64,000 nt of DNA from Neolentinus lepideus HHB14362 ss-1 (lineage: Eukaryota > Basidiomycota > Agaricomycetes > Gloeophyllales > Gloeophyllaceae). Below the pieces are notes generated by a model, which was not told the DNA's origin, did not search any database, and was given only the letters and a program-made list of their open reading frames with translations. The stretch covers positions 4,257 through 68,256 of the forward strand of contig KV425593.1 of the NCBI GenBank assembly GCA_001632425.1, written 5' to 3'. The position numbers and the translations under genes were made by a program. Each line of letters begins with the position of its first letter. The stretch's first letter is position 1. Positions 11,942-24,415 of this stretch are shown in pieces.

Positions 11942-12528
11942 CATCGATGGGTCCGTAGGTGCCGTTCCTTAAAAGCTGGCTCTGATTTCATCTAGTATTT
12001 TAAAAAAGTTGAATCCGCATACCGCATGGGGACCATCCATCGCCTGATACCAGCTTGGAGTGGCAATGTTCACGAGGCCTCTGGTCTCGCCAGAACACGG
12101 GTGGTCTGCAAACATATTGAGATGACTTGTTTACTTGGTGTACTGATACCGGTATCGTCGATGACATCGTAACGATTCTTTCATCGTCTACTGTACCAGT
12201 GGACTGGGATACTTGTCAACGAGACTCCGTTGTATGCTCATGAATTCCATACTAGATGGCAGTAGTGATATCTTATTCGAAAATCATGTTACCTAGATAA
12301 ACCGTTATCCGTATGAATAATTTTTGCTTGCCGTAGCAATGCATGCATGATAGCAGTTTGGCATAACCGCTGTAAATGTGTCTCCGACGCGGTTGTGGCG
12401 CAGACGCGATAATTAGCTGGGGTGACAGTGATACAATTGCGTCACGCGTTCGTGACAAGAATTTACGCGCCTCGCGCCCGCTCTAGCTTGACCTTCACCC
12501 ATATCTTGATTCTGGTTTAGGTTTACCA
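11942..12528. other. Intergenic region
   Basis: Nothing recognisable apart from being the presumed promoter of the importin gene. It is AT-rich near 11990-12010. Confidence 0.5.
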
Positions 12529-15500
12529 ATGGCGAGCACCTCTGACGTCGCACGATGCCTTGCAGGCACTCTGAACTCTGATCCAAATACGCGAATGTCT
12601 GCTGAATTGAAGCTGGCAGAGCTCTTGAAAACGCCAGGTGCGACTTCGTCCCGATTATTGTGATGAAATGAGATCTTTACGTCGCTTATCGAGTAGAAGC
12701 TGGACTAGCTCTCGCACAATTGGCGTCGTCTCAGGATCTCGATATTGCACTACGACAGATGAGTGGCGCGCGTACCGGGCTCGAAATGTAATCCTGAAAA
12801 CATAATTACTCTGCCAGTATATTGCTCAGAAAGTACGTAACAGAGCGGTGGTCACCGTACTTTGGTACTTTTAAGGGCTCTGCTGCGCCAGTTGAAGTGA
12901 GCTTAGGGGTCTTTCGGGTCGTTGATCTTACCACTCATTGCATAGTAGGTGAAGGCACAGATTCGGAAAGCAGTCTTCCAAGGTCTATCAGACCCGAATC
13001 GCAAGATCAGATCCTTATGCGTGAGTCTAAGTGGCAAAGTCGCAGTGTCCACCACAGCTTCAATACGTGCTTGTGTGTTTAGGCTCTCACACTTTCGACC
13101 ATCGCTGATTGCGATTGGCCCGATGAATATCCCGAGCTACTGGACTCGTTGATCACTCTCATCTCCTCAAACTCACCAGAATCAGTTCATGGTGCCATGC
13201 AGATGTTTACAGAATTCATCAAATCCGATCTAACAGAGGACCAAATTTTGCCCGTCTTACGTCAATTACTCCCTGTCCTGCTAAACATCCTCGGCGCAGC
13301 TGAAGTGATCAATTCCCTTCATTGAATAGACATGTGCTGACAGTTCTGTATCATGTAGCAACATTCGCCGCTAACGCGATCACGCACAATCTCAGTGTTC
13401 AGACAATGCGTGACGGCCTTGTTCATGGTCAAGGACCAACACCCTCAGGCAGTGAAAGAAGCAACGGCGTCTGTTCTGCCTGTATGGCTCGACGCCTTCA
13501 AAGTTCTCCTTAGCATCGACCCTCAGCAAGACATCGTTGGCAAGGACACCTGGGATGGTCTTGCCATCCGTATCCAGGTCTTCAAGGTGACTTTCTGTTC
13601 CTACGCGCTTCGAACATGCATCTGACTGCCGTTAGACACTAGACACCGTCCACACCTCTTTCCCGCGTGCACTGACGCCCTACTTACAAGACCTCTTGAA
13701 CGTGTCTCTATACCACCTCCGCGTGCTCCTCCCAACTTTTGACCACTACTACCTGTCCTCGGACAACGCTGTTCCCAATTCCTCCGAAGACGAAGCCATT
13801 GATCTCGCGCAGCTCGTTTGTCCGCTGTTAGATTTCGTGAATAGCGCCACTCGAGGAGGTAAAGCAAAAGGTTGGTTCGAGCAAGGCAACCTTGGCGAGC
13901 TTGTGCACTTGATGTTCGGGTGGATGCAGATGACGAGCGATGATGTAGGTTTACGTCGTTTTTGTGCTAGATGTCTTACGCAATACGATCTAGGAGGAGA
14001 ACTGGTCAAGCAACGCGAACGCGTTTGTGGCACAGGAAGACGACGAGACGCAGGTATACGGCGTCCGCGTTTCAGGGTTTGAAGTCTTCGCGGTATATTT
14101 CTCGAGTAAACAATGCCGGGAAGAAACTAACCCTACTTCCAAGTAGACTCTGATGGACCGAATGCCGGTTCAAACAACGGCGACATTCCAATCTGTAGTT
14201 CAGCAGGTCGTCGCTGACTCCCGGCGAGCAAAAGAGTCAGGCAGCTCAAATTGGTATACTCACCCCCGTTGATTCGCACTCCAGCATATGACTGATGTGG
14301 TGAAGGTGGCGTCCGTTGGAAGCGGTTTTGGCAGCAGTAGGCTCGCAGGCTGAAGCTGTACTGGACTGCATCGAAGACGAAGAAGCGTCCGATCGGCCCA
14401 GGCCTATCGATATCGAGGCTTTACTTACGGATGTCGTGCCTTCTATATTGAATTTGTCTGGTAAATCGTCTCACTCATGATTCTCGAAGAGTCAAGAGTC
14501 TGATTGTTTAACAACTCTAGAGTACCCATTCCTACAAGGTCGTGGCTTCGTCTTTGCAAGTCAATACGCAAAATTGTTGCCGTCGCACCTGGCTGGACAA
14601 TACTTGGATGCTGCTATCCAAGTTATTGAGGCGCAGGACGCTGGCATACCTATCAAGATCTCTGCTGTCAAAGCTGTTCAGAAGTGAGTTCATTTATCCT
14701 AGAGAGCCGAGCTATCTTACATAGCCGATCCTCAGCTTTTGTCAGGGAATGGATAATACTGTACTCGCTCCCTTCGCGCCCCGGATAGCTTCGGACCTGG
14801 GTCCTTTCTTATTGATGACAAGTGAAGATACTCTTTCGCTCGTACTTGATACGGTTTCTGTAGTACTCGACGTTGACGGAGGCAAGTGGCTCAGCCAAGA
14901 GCTGGCTGGCTCTCTGACTACGGCGACTCTTGATGTCTGGTCAAAGAACATTAAGGGTGTGTACTCTGTCTAGAAATTTGTTGACATATTCACCACTCGT
15001 CCCCTAGATCCCTTGTTTATCTCGCTATTGAGCGAGATCTTGTCCTCTCTGTCGGGCTCCGATACTCCTGGCATCTACGAAGTTGTGGTTAGACATGCTC
15101 TGCCAGTCCTGGCTCCTGCCATGGGCTCCGCCAAGCCTGAAGAATCCTGGATTGCTGAATCAGCTGTCGAACTTACGACTGGTCTTGTACAAGGAGCTCC
15201 CGATTCTGGGCTTGGCGAAGGCTTCTTTGCGACTCTGGCACCTAATCTGTTTGCCTGTTTAAAAACGACGGAGGACCGCGACGTGCTGCAGGTAGGAGCG
15301 ACATCGTAAGACGTGAGGATGCAGAACTAACGCTGCATAAATATAGAACGGCACTGCTTGTCTAACGCTCATTATCCGCAAAGATGTCGGCCAACTCCTT
15401 GTTTGGTCGGATGCGGAAGGGCGATCAGGGCTGGAGAACGTGCTGACTCTCATAGCCAAGCTGCTTGAAAATCAAGATGAATCAGGTGGTCTATTCATCG

Positions 15501-16599
15501 GCGACCTGATCATCCACCTTCTTCGTCGGGCGGGCGATGCTGTCCTTCCCGTCCTTCCCGAGATGCTGAGAGCAATGGTCGGCCGGATGAGCACAGCCAA
15601 GACGGCAAGCTTCATTCAGGTGGGCTCTTGCATGTGCACGAGATACAAATTGCTGATATTGGTGCTTTAGAGCCTCGTGATTCCCTTCTGCTTCCTGATC
15701 AACAATCAACGCGACACAGTGTTGTCCCTCCTAGAGTCTACTCAGATCCAAGGGCGCTCCGGCTTGGATATCTTCATTCAAACCTGGTGTGAAAATGCCG
15801 AAACATTCCAGGGCTTCTGGCCGAACCGTGTCAGTAGCCTCGCGATGTCTCAGCTGTATCTGTCTGAGCGACCAAGCTTGCAAAATCTGATGGTCAAGGG
15901 CGACATCATTGTGAAACCAGAGACCAACAACGGTGCGTATTGGAAAGTGCCCCCATTGGTGATGCCCGTTCTCAATAGTCTTCCGGTGCGATAGTCATCA
16001 TGACGAGATCGCGAACGAGGAACAGTACGCAGATGCGGTACCATGTCCATGAATGCTGACCAATTGTTCTGACCGCAGTGCCCACTGAATTTACATCTGT
16101 CCCGTTCCCGGCGAAGGTCATCAAGTTGCTCCTGAAGGACTTACAATCTGGGGGAGAAGCCGCTACTATCAATGTGCCAGACGTTGAATCTGATGATGGG
16201 GTACGTATACATCTGTTGTTGTACATACACTAACGTCATGACGTGCAGGATGAGGATTGGGAGGAGGAAGAAAAGCAGAACCAAGGCTTCAAAGAGGATG
16301 AATTCGCATTCCTCTCTGACATGCTCGGTCCGCGCGGCATGGCTTTCGATAATGACGACATTCTGGAAGACAACGATGACGAGGATCTTAGAAATGATCC
16401 GGTATCGCAAATGGATATGCAGGTCGGTTGCAATTTGCAGATGTGCCACTTCTGATGCCGATGCTGACGGGCGTCGCAGCAACACCTCATCACATTCTTT
16501 AGAGACTGCGCCGGAAGGAATACAAATGACTTCCAGGGTATGGCCAAGCATCTATCAGAGGGTGAGATGCAAGTGCTGCGCAAAGTTATCGGGGCTTAA
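12529..16599 (+). CDS. KAP114: Importin-9/Kap114-type nuclear import receptor
   Basis: A HEAT-repeat karyopherin-beta that carries histones H2A-H2B, TBP and other cargo into the nucleus (known for yeast Kap114 and human importin-9). About 1,050 residues in some 16 exons. The N-terminus reads MASTSDVARCLAGTLNSDPN then LRKYVTERWSPYF, the importin-beta N-terminal region, followed by IADCDWPDEYPELLDSL and GAMQMFTEF, typical of this subfamily. Later exons give LPVWLDAFKVLL, NANAFVAQEDDETQ, SILNLSEYPFLQGRGFVFAS and a C-terminal acidic stretch (DEDWEEEE...DNDDEDL) followed by HLITFFRDCAGRN and stop at 16599. Most joins are GT-AG and in phase. The join between LRQM (about 12761) and ILLRKYV (12818) keeps frame only with a GC donor at 12770 or an improbably short intron, so that joint is uncertain. 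Confidence 0.9.
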
Positions 16600-16773
16600 G
16601 CGTCAGGTGCGGAATCTGCTTTCTGGATTCTCATTGTAATTATGCTATGGTGTTTGCTGTCCCGCTTTCATTCTGTCGTCATTAATGCTTGAATACAATA
16701 TGGGAGTCAAGAGGTATCCACGGATGCTCCAGTGTGCTATAACGATAAACAAACAACGCAGCCGTCGAATATC

Positions 16774-18282
16774 TCACGTCGGGGTTTCCTTGCACAGGTC
16801 CCATTCCCGGACAGCGCCTCGCTTCTTGTATTCGATGTCCATGATGCTGGGTCCGCTATCCCAGCGCTCGCTAGAGCTGGTTCCGCCCTTCGTCTCCTTA
16901 CTCGAGCTTGACTCCTTGATCCCGTGTTTAGCTAACCACTTTTTCTCGACCTTATCCTGCCTTCGCAGCTCAATAATCTTGAGCATCGCGTCCCAGCCCT
17001 CAAACGCGGCATCATCGATCAGGCCCGTAGCAGGGATTTCGGGAACTTTGAGGGGTGCGACGTCGAGGCGAGGGTCGTAGGATGTTTCAAAGTACTTATC
17101 CATCTTGGACGTGATGGGAGGGTGTGGTTCCTCGGGTGAAGGGGATCTGGAAGGGTTTTTGCTATTGGTGCGGGTGTGGCGGGACTTCCTGGACGACTCG
17201 ATAGAGATAGCGTTCTCGAGAACTTTGCCTTTGCCTTTCAACTTAGCACGGAGCTCCGCTTCTCTGTCGATTTGGTCTTCAGGCGGTGGTGACGGCCTCG
17301 TAGACGACGTGGTTGAATCCGGTCTATGACGGTTTCTGGATCTCGACCGAGAGTCCGATGGTTTGCGAGAAGGTCCAGGAGTCAGGTCGTCGTCTGTATG
17401 GTCCCTAGATTGACCCCTAGAGTGATCTTGGCTTCTGCGTGTGCGGTCCTGCAAGTCTTCAGAGTCAGAAAATGAACGGCTCCGCGAGCGTGCACGCTTC
17501 TTGTCGTGGTCCCGATCACCCCGTCTATCCGACCGTAAGTCCTCAGAGTCTGAGCGGGCCCGTTTCTTGTCGTGTTTACGCCGTGAAGACCTCTCCTCGT
17601 CCTCTTCTCGCTGAGATCGGTGTCGGTGATCTGCATCCTCACTTGGGTCGATTGAATGTAAGCGTGTTTGTCCTGAAGAGCGATGATGTCGCGAGCGGCC
17701 GTCGTCCCCATGTCTGTGCCGCCGCGATGACTTTCTCCGCCTCTCTCTGTCGCGGTCTTCATCATCACCATAGTTATCCCTTCTCTCCCAGCTTCGCTCG
17801 CGCCGCTTGCTACTGTGCCACCTATCATGACTCGAGTCTCTACCCCGTCGTCGAAGGCGCTCAGCTTCCGCAGCCTCCTCCGCTCTAGCACGGCGCTCTC
17901 TCCTCTCTTGCTCTTCCCTCTGCTGTTTGATTTCTTGGGCCGCTTGCGCCTTTGCACGTAGGATAGTCTTGTTGTGTTCGTCTGTGTTGCGTATAATGGA
18001 GGAAAGGAAACGTTTGTTGGTCTTGGGAGCGTTGCTTCCGGCTCTAAGTAGTGGCAGTCTCAGGACACATGCCACCTTGAATAAATGACAATGTACTCAC
18101 TCGGGTAGGTAGGCACGTATACCTTGCGATGCGTAGCGCTCGGCCTTGCGCTTTGCCTCCTTCAGGATGAGGTCGGCGACATGGCGATCCAGGTCTTCAT
18201 CGGTAATGGTGCTTGGAACCGACGACCCCATCTGGGCTCGCACAAGTCCTGATACAACAGAAGAAAGAGAGGAATTTGACAT
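16774..18282 (-). CDS. Arg/Ser-rich nuclear protein, likely splicing-associated
   Basis: Two exons, 18282-18101 and 18043-16774, joined by intron 18044-18100 (GTGAGT...TTAG), encode 483 residues. The N-terminal region (MSNSSLSSVVSGLVRAQMGS; DRHVADLILKEAK) leads into a conserved segment over the joint, LPEAGSNAPKTNKRFLSSII then RNTDEHNKTILRAKA. A charged coiled region and a long Arg/Ser/Asp/His-rich low-complexity part (about residues 110-330) follow. The C-terminal region looks folded (KMDKYFETSYDPRLDVAPLK, then WDAMLKIIELRRQDK) and ends MDIEYKKRGAVREWDL. RS domains of this type occur in pre-mRNA splicing factors. The C-terminal block recalls a conserved fungal/animal family of RS proteins, but I cannot name it with certainty. 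Convergent with importin (174 bases between stops). Confidence 0.8.
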
Positions 18283-19288
18283 CCAAAAACCGATTCGTCA
18301 CAAAGCAATCAGGGTGGGTATGTTCGTGCAATAATACAATGATCCAGAGTGGCGCTGCGTCTTGTTTGAGCGTGTTTGTTAGATGTCAACGCCACCTGCA
18401 ATATTAGCCGCTGCCGCTGAGAATTGAGCACTCCAGCTGCTCTCGTGCTCTCGTGCCACCGACGTCGACAGAACTCGACTGCAACCCCGATCCCCGATTG
18501 CTGTGTTCATCTTCACGTTGATTTTTACGACGACCTATTCAGGGGCCCGTAGAAGTCGATCCTGCATCACCTGCCATACTCCATTACGCTTCTACGCTTC
18601 TAGGATGCCACGCTCTCCTGAAATACGAATGGTTATACCATAACTGCTGTAGCGTCTATAGATCTATCCCACATCATATATTCACGCCTGCCGATCGTGT
18701 CAAGCTTCGCCGCCAGTCTGCACCATTCGCGGGTTGCCGGCGAAGTTCAAAATACATCGGTGAAGTACTGCTACATCAGTCAGCTTGGAGAACAGCGCTT
18801 CGAACACCCCTGTCACTGTTCTTGATATCTAATGGCCGTGCCCATCGCCTGTATTAAAGGGCAGATATACATTTGAAGCTTGATGACGGACGCCACTATC
18901 AATCAGTGTTGACCATATATAGAACCCTGGGATGATCCAAGCTGCCCGAGTCTTCTTTACGCCAATAAGAAGCCTCCTCCTTTCAGAATACTTCCGCATT
19001 ACCCATGCAACATTGACTATGGGAATCCGCATTCATGCATGCACCATCTTTATCCTGCGAGCAAAGCAACAATCAAACAGGCGGCTACAGCATGCAGCTG
19101 CAGCTATTCTGAGATCCTCGGTTCGGGGATAGACGTCAATAGCCTCACGCCTATCAAGCATACGGATCACAGGTTGTAGAACTAGCGTGGAAACTAGGCG
19201 CTCGCGTATTAATTATAATAAGTGCATATCCTTGCCGCACCCACACTACCCTGTCGCTCGTTCCTCATGCCCCTCTGGCGGTCCTCAG
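18283..19288. other. Divergent intergenic region, 1.0 kb
   Basis: Lies between the heads of the RS-protein gene and DUF6533 copy 2. No coding region or repeat was recognised. Confidence 0.5.
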
Positions 19289-20958
19289 ATGAATTCGACT
19301 AGTAGTGCGGACACCCAGCATGAGATCAATCTCGAAGGGATAGCGGTGCGGCGGGCACGCCATGTTGCGTACAGTCTGTTCATCATGGTAATGTATGAAT
19401 ACTTGATTACACTCGACTGGGAGGTATGTTTGCATTTATCCTTATGGTGCTACAAGGCGAGATTAATCCCCGTCTTCCGCAGGTCGCGTACTACTGGAGC
19501 GGCCGTACGACGTTGTCCAGGATTCTATTTCTTCTGGTGTGCCATCTATATCCGCTTCACTTTGAAGCCTAAAGATGGATAGAGTCCATATCATCTCGTC
19601 AGAATCGGTATCTCACCATCGCGGCTTGCAGGTATGCCTACCGCGGCACTCATTACTAACTATCGCTCAACACTGATTTACTTCGCGATAGTTTCAGTCT
19701 TTATGGTCAGGATCAGTTGACGATGGGGGTGATTCTTGATTGCTCACTTTACACTTTGCCAGCCATATGGTCTACCAATGGGTCGCGATGGGTAAGCTCA
19801 AACTATACTTCATCCGTCTTGCCGTGCTGAATACGGTGCAGCTGTAAGAGTCGTGCAAGTCTCACCGTTCTGTCCCATACACCACTAATTCACCGGTAGA
19901 CTGATCCTCGTCACGACGTTAAGCACCCTCGGTCTACTTACCATCCAAGGTTTGCCTTTTCACCCTCAGCCTCACACTGACCTTCATCGTTTCCCCTCTC
20001 CTTAATATACAGTCATGCATGCTCTCCGCCTATGGTGCCTCTTCTCGCACTCCGTTTGCATCCGACTTCTGCTCATGGTCATCACCGTTGGATACCACGC
20101 AACCGAATGGACCGTCGTTATCCAGTTTCTGCAGAGCAACATGCAAGCCGGTGGAAGGACATGGCTTCCTTCCTTGGTTGTGCATGCGATACTGTATTTG
20201 TTGACGGTCGTCAGAGCTTTTACGCCGAAACCTCCAAAGGAGAAGCGAGATGTTATGAATCGGGTGTTGTGGGAGTGAGTGTCCATCTCGGGGATCTAAC
20301 TACGAATACTTACTACCGTCGGGAGAAAGGGGTGCGATATTAGCTTCGGTATCATTTGGTAAAGTTTCTCAATGAGTGATGTTTTGCTGGTAGTTGAACG
20401 ACTTTGCAGGCACCAGTCTATTTGATGCCATCGGTGCATTCGAAAGCGATCCTCGGGTGTGTTACGTCCTCTCTACAATTATGTCACATTCGAAATAACC
20501 AATACAAACAGGTCAGCATCCCCGCACGATACACCGAGTAGGCCCTGTCTCCCCCATTCCCCCGTTACCCCTTCTCACCTGAATTCAGAGTCATGCTTGC
20601 CATCATGTCAGTCACCATGTCTCGCGTCATGTTCAACATTCGCATGCTGTCCGCCTCGCGGGGCACCGATCCCGAACAACTGCTCAGCCACTTAGAGATG
20701 AGCCGCGTCAAGTGCACTCGGGGCGAACATCAAGGCGAACTGTTGGTCGAGGTGGACAATGTTGGGCCCGATGAATACGAATTGTCGCACGCCGAGGCCG
20801 ATGTTCATGTTGATATCGGCGAGAACCTGTGCGTGGCGACGCCGTCGTTTGAAAAGATCACCGAGATAGGGCTGAATCAGGTGGAGGTGCGGTATGCTGT
20901 TATTGACGACCGATCCCCCGGCCTCGCGTCGTTTGCTAGCAGCGACTGTCCGTTGTAA
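19289..20958 (+). CDS. DUF6533 multi-pass membrane protein, copy 2
   Basis: ATG at 19289 (MNSTSSADTQHEINLEG). Exon 1 carries the first family helix ending MVMYEYLITLDWE, intron 19424-19481, then VAYYWSGRTTLSRILFLL and NRYLTIAA. Small exons run to about 19950 (LILVTTLSTLGLLTIQ). A long exon from about 20014 reads MHALRLWCLFSHSV, then further helices and SLVVHAILYLLTVVRAF, ending NRVLWE. The last exon (20593-20958) has MSRVMFNIRMLSAS, LLSHLEMSRVKC, GELLVEVDNVGPDEYEL and a copy-specific tail. It is closer to copies 3 and 4 (shared VVHxxLxxLTVVRAF and VDNVGxDxYEL) than to copy 1. Function unknown. Confidence 0.78.
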
Positions 20959-21169
20959 GATTGGTACTTCCGCAGCGCACTAAATTATCACGTTCCTACC
21001 TTTTCTTGTCCCAAAATTGTCACCAAGCATAAATCGAACACTACTCGCTGGATTGCAGCATAGCGAACAATGATAGAAACAACGTAGTGAAATGAAATAC
21101 AATATAAAATGTATTAATACAGGACAAGACCACAGGGAGCAGAGACCGACATGTACAGCAATATCCACC

Positions 21170-22359
21170 TCACTTCCTTGCGAACGTAATCTACGGTTGA
21201 AAAATCACGACAGTCAGCTGAATTTGATACAACGACCAGAACGTAACGTACTTTAATCTTATTCTCTCCATCTAATTTGTAATTGTGAAGCGCGTCTTTT
21301 GCAACGGTCGCGCTTCCCTCGTCCATATATTCCACGAAGGCGATGTCTTTCTTCGTTGGGATGAGACGTACTTCGTACAGGTTCGGGTATCTGCGAACGC
21401 AGGGTTAGCCATGATGACCCGGAGAAAACGAAGATGTAGCGGCCATGGGACAAGACGTACTGTGAGAACAACGCCAACAGCTGGTCTTTGGTGACACTTT
21501 CAGGGAGGTTTTGCAGGAAGAGAATTTTGTTGGGAGGAAGGTACTCGTCTGGCATTTGGATGTGCGGACGACGAGATACTGGCACGGCTGCGGCAGCATC
21601 CACTGCACAGGAGACGAACGGTTGTATCTAAGACCACTGCCCAAAGATAAATAATACGTACTCTCTGCCGCCATCCTTTTCGCCTTGAATTTCATTTTCA
21701 GGGGGTTGATGTAACGGGTCCTCTCTGTTCGCGGGTTAATCTATCAAACTGATGACCCACAAGAAAGATGCCTGACACGCACTTTTATGGTCCATCCGTC
21801 TCTCCTTGTGTGCATCAATATCATTAGGATTTATCCTCCTCACCACAGCATCCGAAGGCGTCCGTGCAAACGAAATTTGCTTCGCACGTCCACGTGGGTG
21901 AGCAGAGCAGACAAGCAACCAAGATAGTAGGGAAATGGCGCACCATGGGCTTGCCATAGAGCGGGAACCCTCTGACTTCTTTCAGCGCCTTCGCAGCAAT
22001 CTCCGCCGAAGGGAACGAAACAAAGGCCTGTCCTCTCATCCGCAGGTTTCCGTGCGCCACCACGTCCAAGACTTCGCCATAAGACTTGAACAAGCCACGA
22101 AGCGACGCCTTCAGAACTATGACGAAGGAAACAAGTCATCGTATTGAAATAAGATAAAAGTTATAGAGAATGGTTACTCACCCGGAATCTTAATCTTCTC
22201 GTTCAGATTCTGAATATAGAGCGTCTCAGTCGCTACTGGTTGGGGAGCCGCTGCAGCGTCCTCGGCTTCAGCTCCATTTGCTCCATTTATCTCAGTCGCC
22301 ACGACGCCTTCCATGGCATCGGGGGCAGGGGGTGCTGATACTGCTGCAGCGTCGGCCAT
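21170..22359 (-). CDS. U1A/U2B''-type snRNP protein with two RRM domains
   Basis: Binds U1 and/or U2 snRNA stem loops in the spliceosome (role known for human U1A/U2B''). Exon 1 (22359-22182) holds an Ala-rich leader and RNP2 (LYIQNLNEKIKIP). Exon 2 continues VLKASLRGLFKSYGEVLDVV with RNP1 RGQAFVSF and YGKPM. Then come QISFARTPSDAVV, DAHKERRMDHK, a Lys-rich NPLKMKFKAKR linker and RRM2: KILFLQNLPESVTKDQLL, followed by a segment giving KDIAFVEYMDEG, and the last exon ITFARK with stop at 21170. The linker joint works with acceptor GAACAG; the earlier AG would bring in a stop. Fungi usually have a single gene for the pair, so I do not choose between U1A and U2B''. Head to head with COG8 over 337 bases. 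Confidence 0.88.
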
Positions 22360-22696
22360 AGCTAATAGATCTCAGTATTATGGTGTAGCAGCGCCAGTGA
22401 GAGAGATGTGTCGTGGGAATTTGGACTGCACTCCTCTTCCTTCCTCTTCCTGCTGCTCTTGTGGTGGAGAACGGCGCTAGCTCCTGACAGGCCTATCGTA
22501 TTCGGCGTAGTTACTACTACGATCTGCCGCTGTGACAAACAAAGTTGCTCTTGGAGAGTGCTGGAAAGGTCGGATGGTCCCAATGCCCATCGTATATCCA
22601 TCGTCCATAATTTATGCTGGCTTACAGGACAGCTCATTGTTCAATACACATTGGAGCACTGTGTTAATCGCGGTGCAATATATCATACCTTGAAGA

Positions 22697-24415
22697 ATGA
22701 CCGAACAAGCTGAACTCCCGGGCATCATCGTAGAGGTGCCGTCAGAGGCCACAATTGCATCTAGTGCCAACCTGGCAGAAATGTTGTCGACAGGAGCAGC
22801 AGAATCTTCCTCTTCTAAAGTATCCTTTTCATCGCCAACGACAACTTCGTATCTCTCCCACCTAACCACTCTGCCACTCGACACCCTCCTCTCCGAACCG
22901 ACAAGCCTGTCCTCAACCTCTGCACAACTAACCAATGCCCTCACAACTCTCTGTCACACCAATTACAAAACTTTCCTCTCCCTCCATAGCACCACCAATA
23001 CACTCTCCGACACCCTGTCTTCCGTAACATCTTCCTTAACCTCCCTCATCTCGGATGCCCTCCCAGCCCTGGAGACCAGTACGCGCTCCTTCGGTGAATC
23101 CAGTAAGTCCGTCTTATCAGAGCGGCGCAAAACCAGCCTCGTCCTTGATCAGTACGACAAACTACACGACCTGCTCGAGATCCCCTCTCTCGTGGAGTCC
23201 TGCGTGCGGAATGGGTACTTCCAGGAAGCGCTGGATTTGTCCGCCCACACAAATACACTAGCGAAGCGATTTCCGGATATTCCTATCATCGTGGATGTGA
23301 AGGCAGAGGTGGACATTGCTATCCGTAGTATGCTGGCGCAGCTGCTCAGCACTCTCCGAGAACAAGCCAAGCTGCCTGCGCTATTCAAGTCAGTCAATTT
23401 CTTGCGGCGGATGGGTATCTTGGAGGAAGACGAACTGGCGCTGGCCTTCCTTAGCAGCCGGATGGTGTACCTCAAGGCTTCTTTCGAGTCTGTCGAGACG
23501 GAAAAGAAAGGAATCGACGGTGTTAATAAGGACAGGGACAGAGAATCGTATGCCAGATATCTGCGGAAATACATCGACGTCTGGAGAGAGGGCGTTTACG
23601 ACCTTGTGACGCAATATACCACCATCTTCCTCGAGCGTACATCGTCTTCCCAGAAAACCCAGCCACCGCCCGTTGTCCGGACGCTCCTATCCACCTTAAC
23701 CACCAACCTCCTGACGCGGCTCCTCACCACACTCAAAACCAATCTCCCGGCCCTTCGGAGCGATCCACCCGCACTTTCTTCGCTCCTGACGCAGCTGACG
23801 TACTGTGCGACGTCCTTCGCCAGGGTAGGCATGGACTTCAAGGCGCACCTGGCACCCATCTTCCACGAGGAGGTCAAATCTGGGGTGGCGGAAGGATTCG
23901 GCGAGGCCGGCGCGTCCTTTACGCGCACCGTCAAAGCCTCGAGCAGCCAGAGCCCAAGCAGGTGGCTCGTGAGCGCCTCCGCGGCGTCGAATCCGCCGAC
24001 GCCCCCGCCGGAATACGACATCGAGACGTCCCCGCCGCACGCCGCGCCGCACGTCCTGGTCCCGTATCCGCCAATCGCGCTGTACGCCAACGCGCTGCTC
24101 ACGACCCTGAACGGCTTGCGGCTGCTGGCCCCGCAGGATCTCCTGCCTGACGCCGTCGAGGCGCTAGACAACACATTGACAGGAAGCTGTGAAGCGTTTT
24201 TGCAGCTTGCGGAAATGAACGGGGACCACGGCGATAGGGAGGGGGCGGTGGTCAGGGCCGCGGCGCAGGTGTTTGGGCAGGTGTTCGTGCCGTTTGTAAG
24301 GAGGGCTTTGATAGAGGGCGTTTATGGCGCCAAGGTGCGGGGTGATTGGGAGGTCAGCGGTAGGCTGAAGGAGCGGCTGAACAGCGTAGATGTGTTGGCC
24401 AGGGGTAATACTTGA
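22697..24415 (+). CDS. COG8: Conserved oligomeric Golgi complex subunit 8 (Dor1 family)
   Basis: Subunit of the COG tethering complex for retrograde vesicle traffic within the Golgi. One uninterrupted frame of 572 residues, unusual in this intron-rich window. Ser/Thr-rich start, then YLSHLTTLPLDTLLSEP, CHTNYKTFLSLHSTTNTL with a coiled region, and the Dor1 core: VLDQYDKLHDLLEIPSLVES, CVRNGYFQEALDLSAHTNTL, LREQAKLPALFKSVNFLRRM, RYLRKYIDVWREGVYDLVTQ. The C-terminal third (after about residue 310) is more GC-rich and contains a Pro-rich segment (NPPTPPPEYD). The start is the first ATG after the divergent promoter. Length is in the normal range for fungal Cog8. Confidence 0.88.
   Translation: MTEQAELPGIIVEVPSEATIASSANLAEMLSTGAAESSSSKVSFSSPTTTSYLSHLTTLPLDTLLSEPTSLSSTSAQLTNALTTLCHTNYKTFLSLHSTTNTLSDTLSSVTSSLTSLISDALPALETSTRSFGESSKSVLSERRKTSLVLDQYDKLHDLLEIPSLVESCVRNGYFQEALDLSAHTNTLAKRFPDIPIIVDVKAEVDIAIRSMLAQLLSTLREQAKLPALFKSVNFLRRMGILEEDELALAFLSSRMVYLKASFESVETEKKGIDGVNKDRDRESYARYLRKYIDVWREGVYDLVTQYTTIFLERTSSSQKTQPPPVVRTLLSTLTTNLLTRLLTTLKTNLPALRSDPPALSSLLTQLTYCATSFARVGMDFKAHLAPIFHEEVKSGVAEGFGEAGASFTRTVKASSSQSPSRWLVSASAASNPPTPPPEYDIETSPPHAAPHVLVPYPPIALYANALLTTLNGLRLLAPQDLLPDAVEALDNTLTGSCEAFLQLAEMNGDHGDREGAVVRAAAQVFGQVFVPFVRRALIEGVYGAKVRGDWEVSGRLKERLNSVDVLARGNT

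Noticed and set aside
16141..16583. Minus-strand frames of 115-136 codons
   Set aside because: Shadows of the importin acidic C-terminal exon.
23596..24174. 192-codon minus-strand frame
   Set aside because: Shadow of the GC-rich part of COG8; Arg/Val/Ser-rich without motifs.
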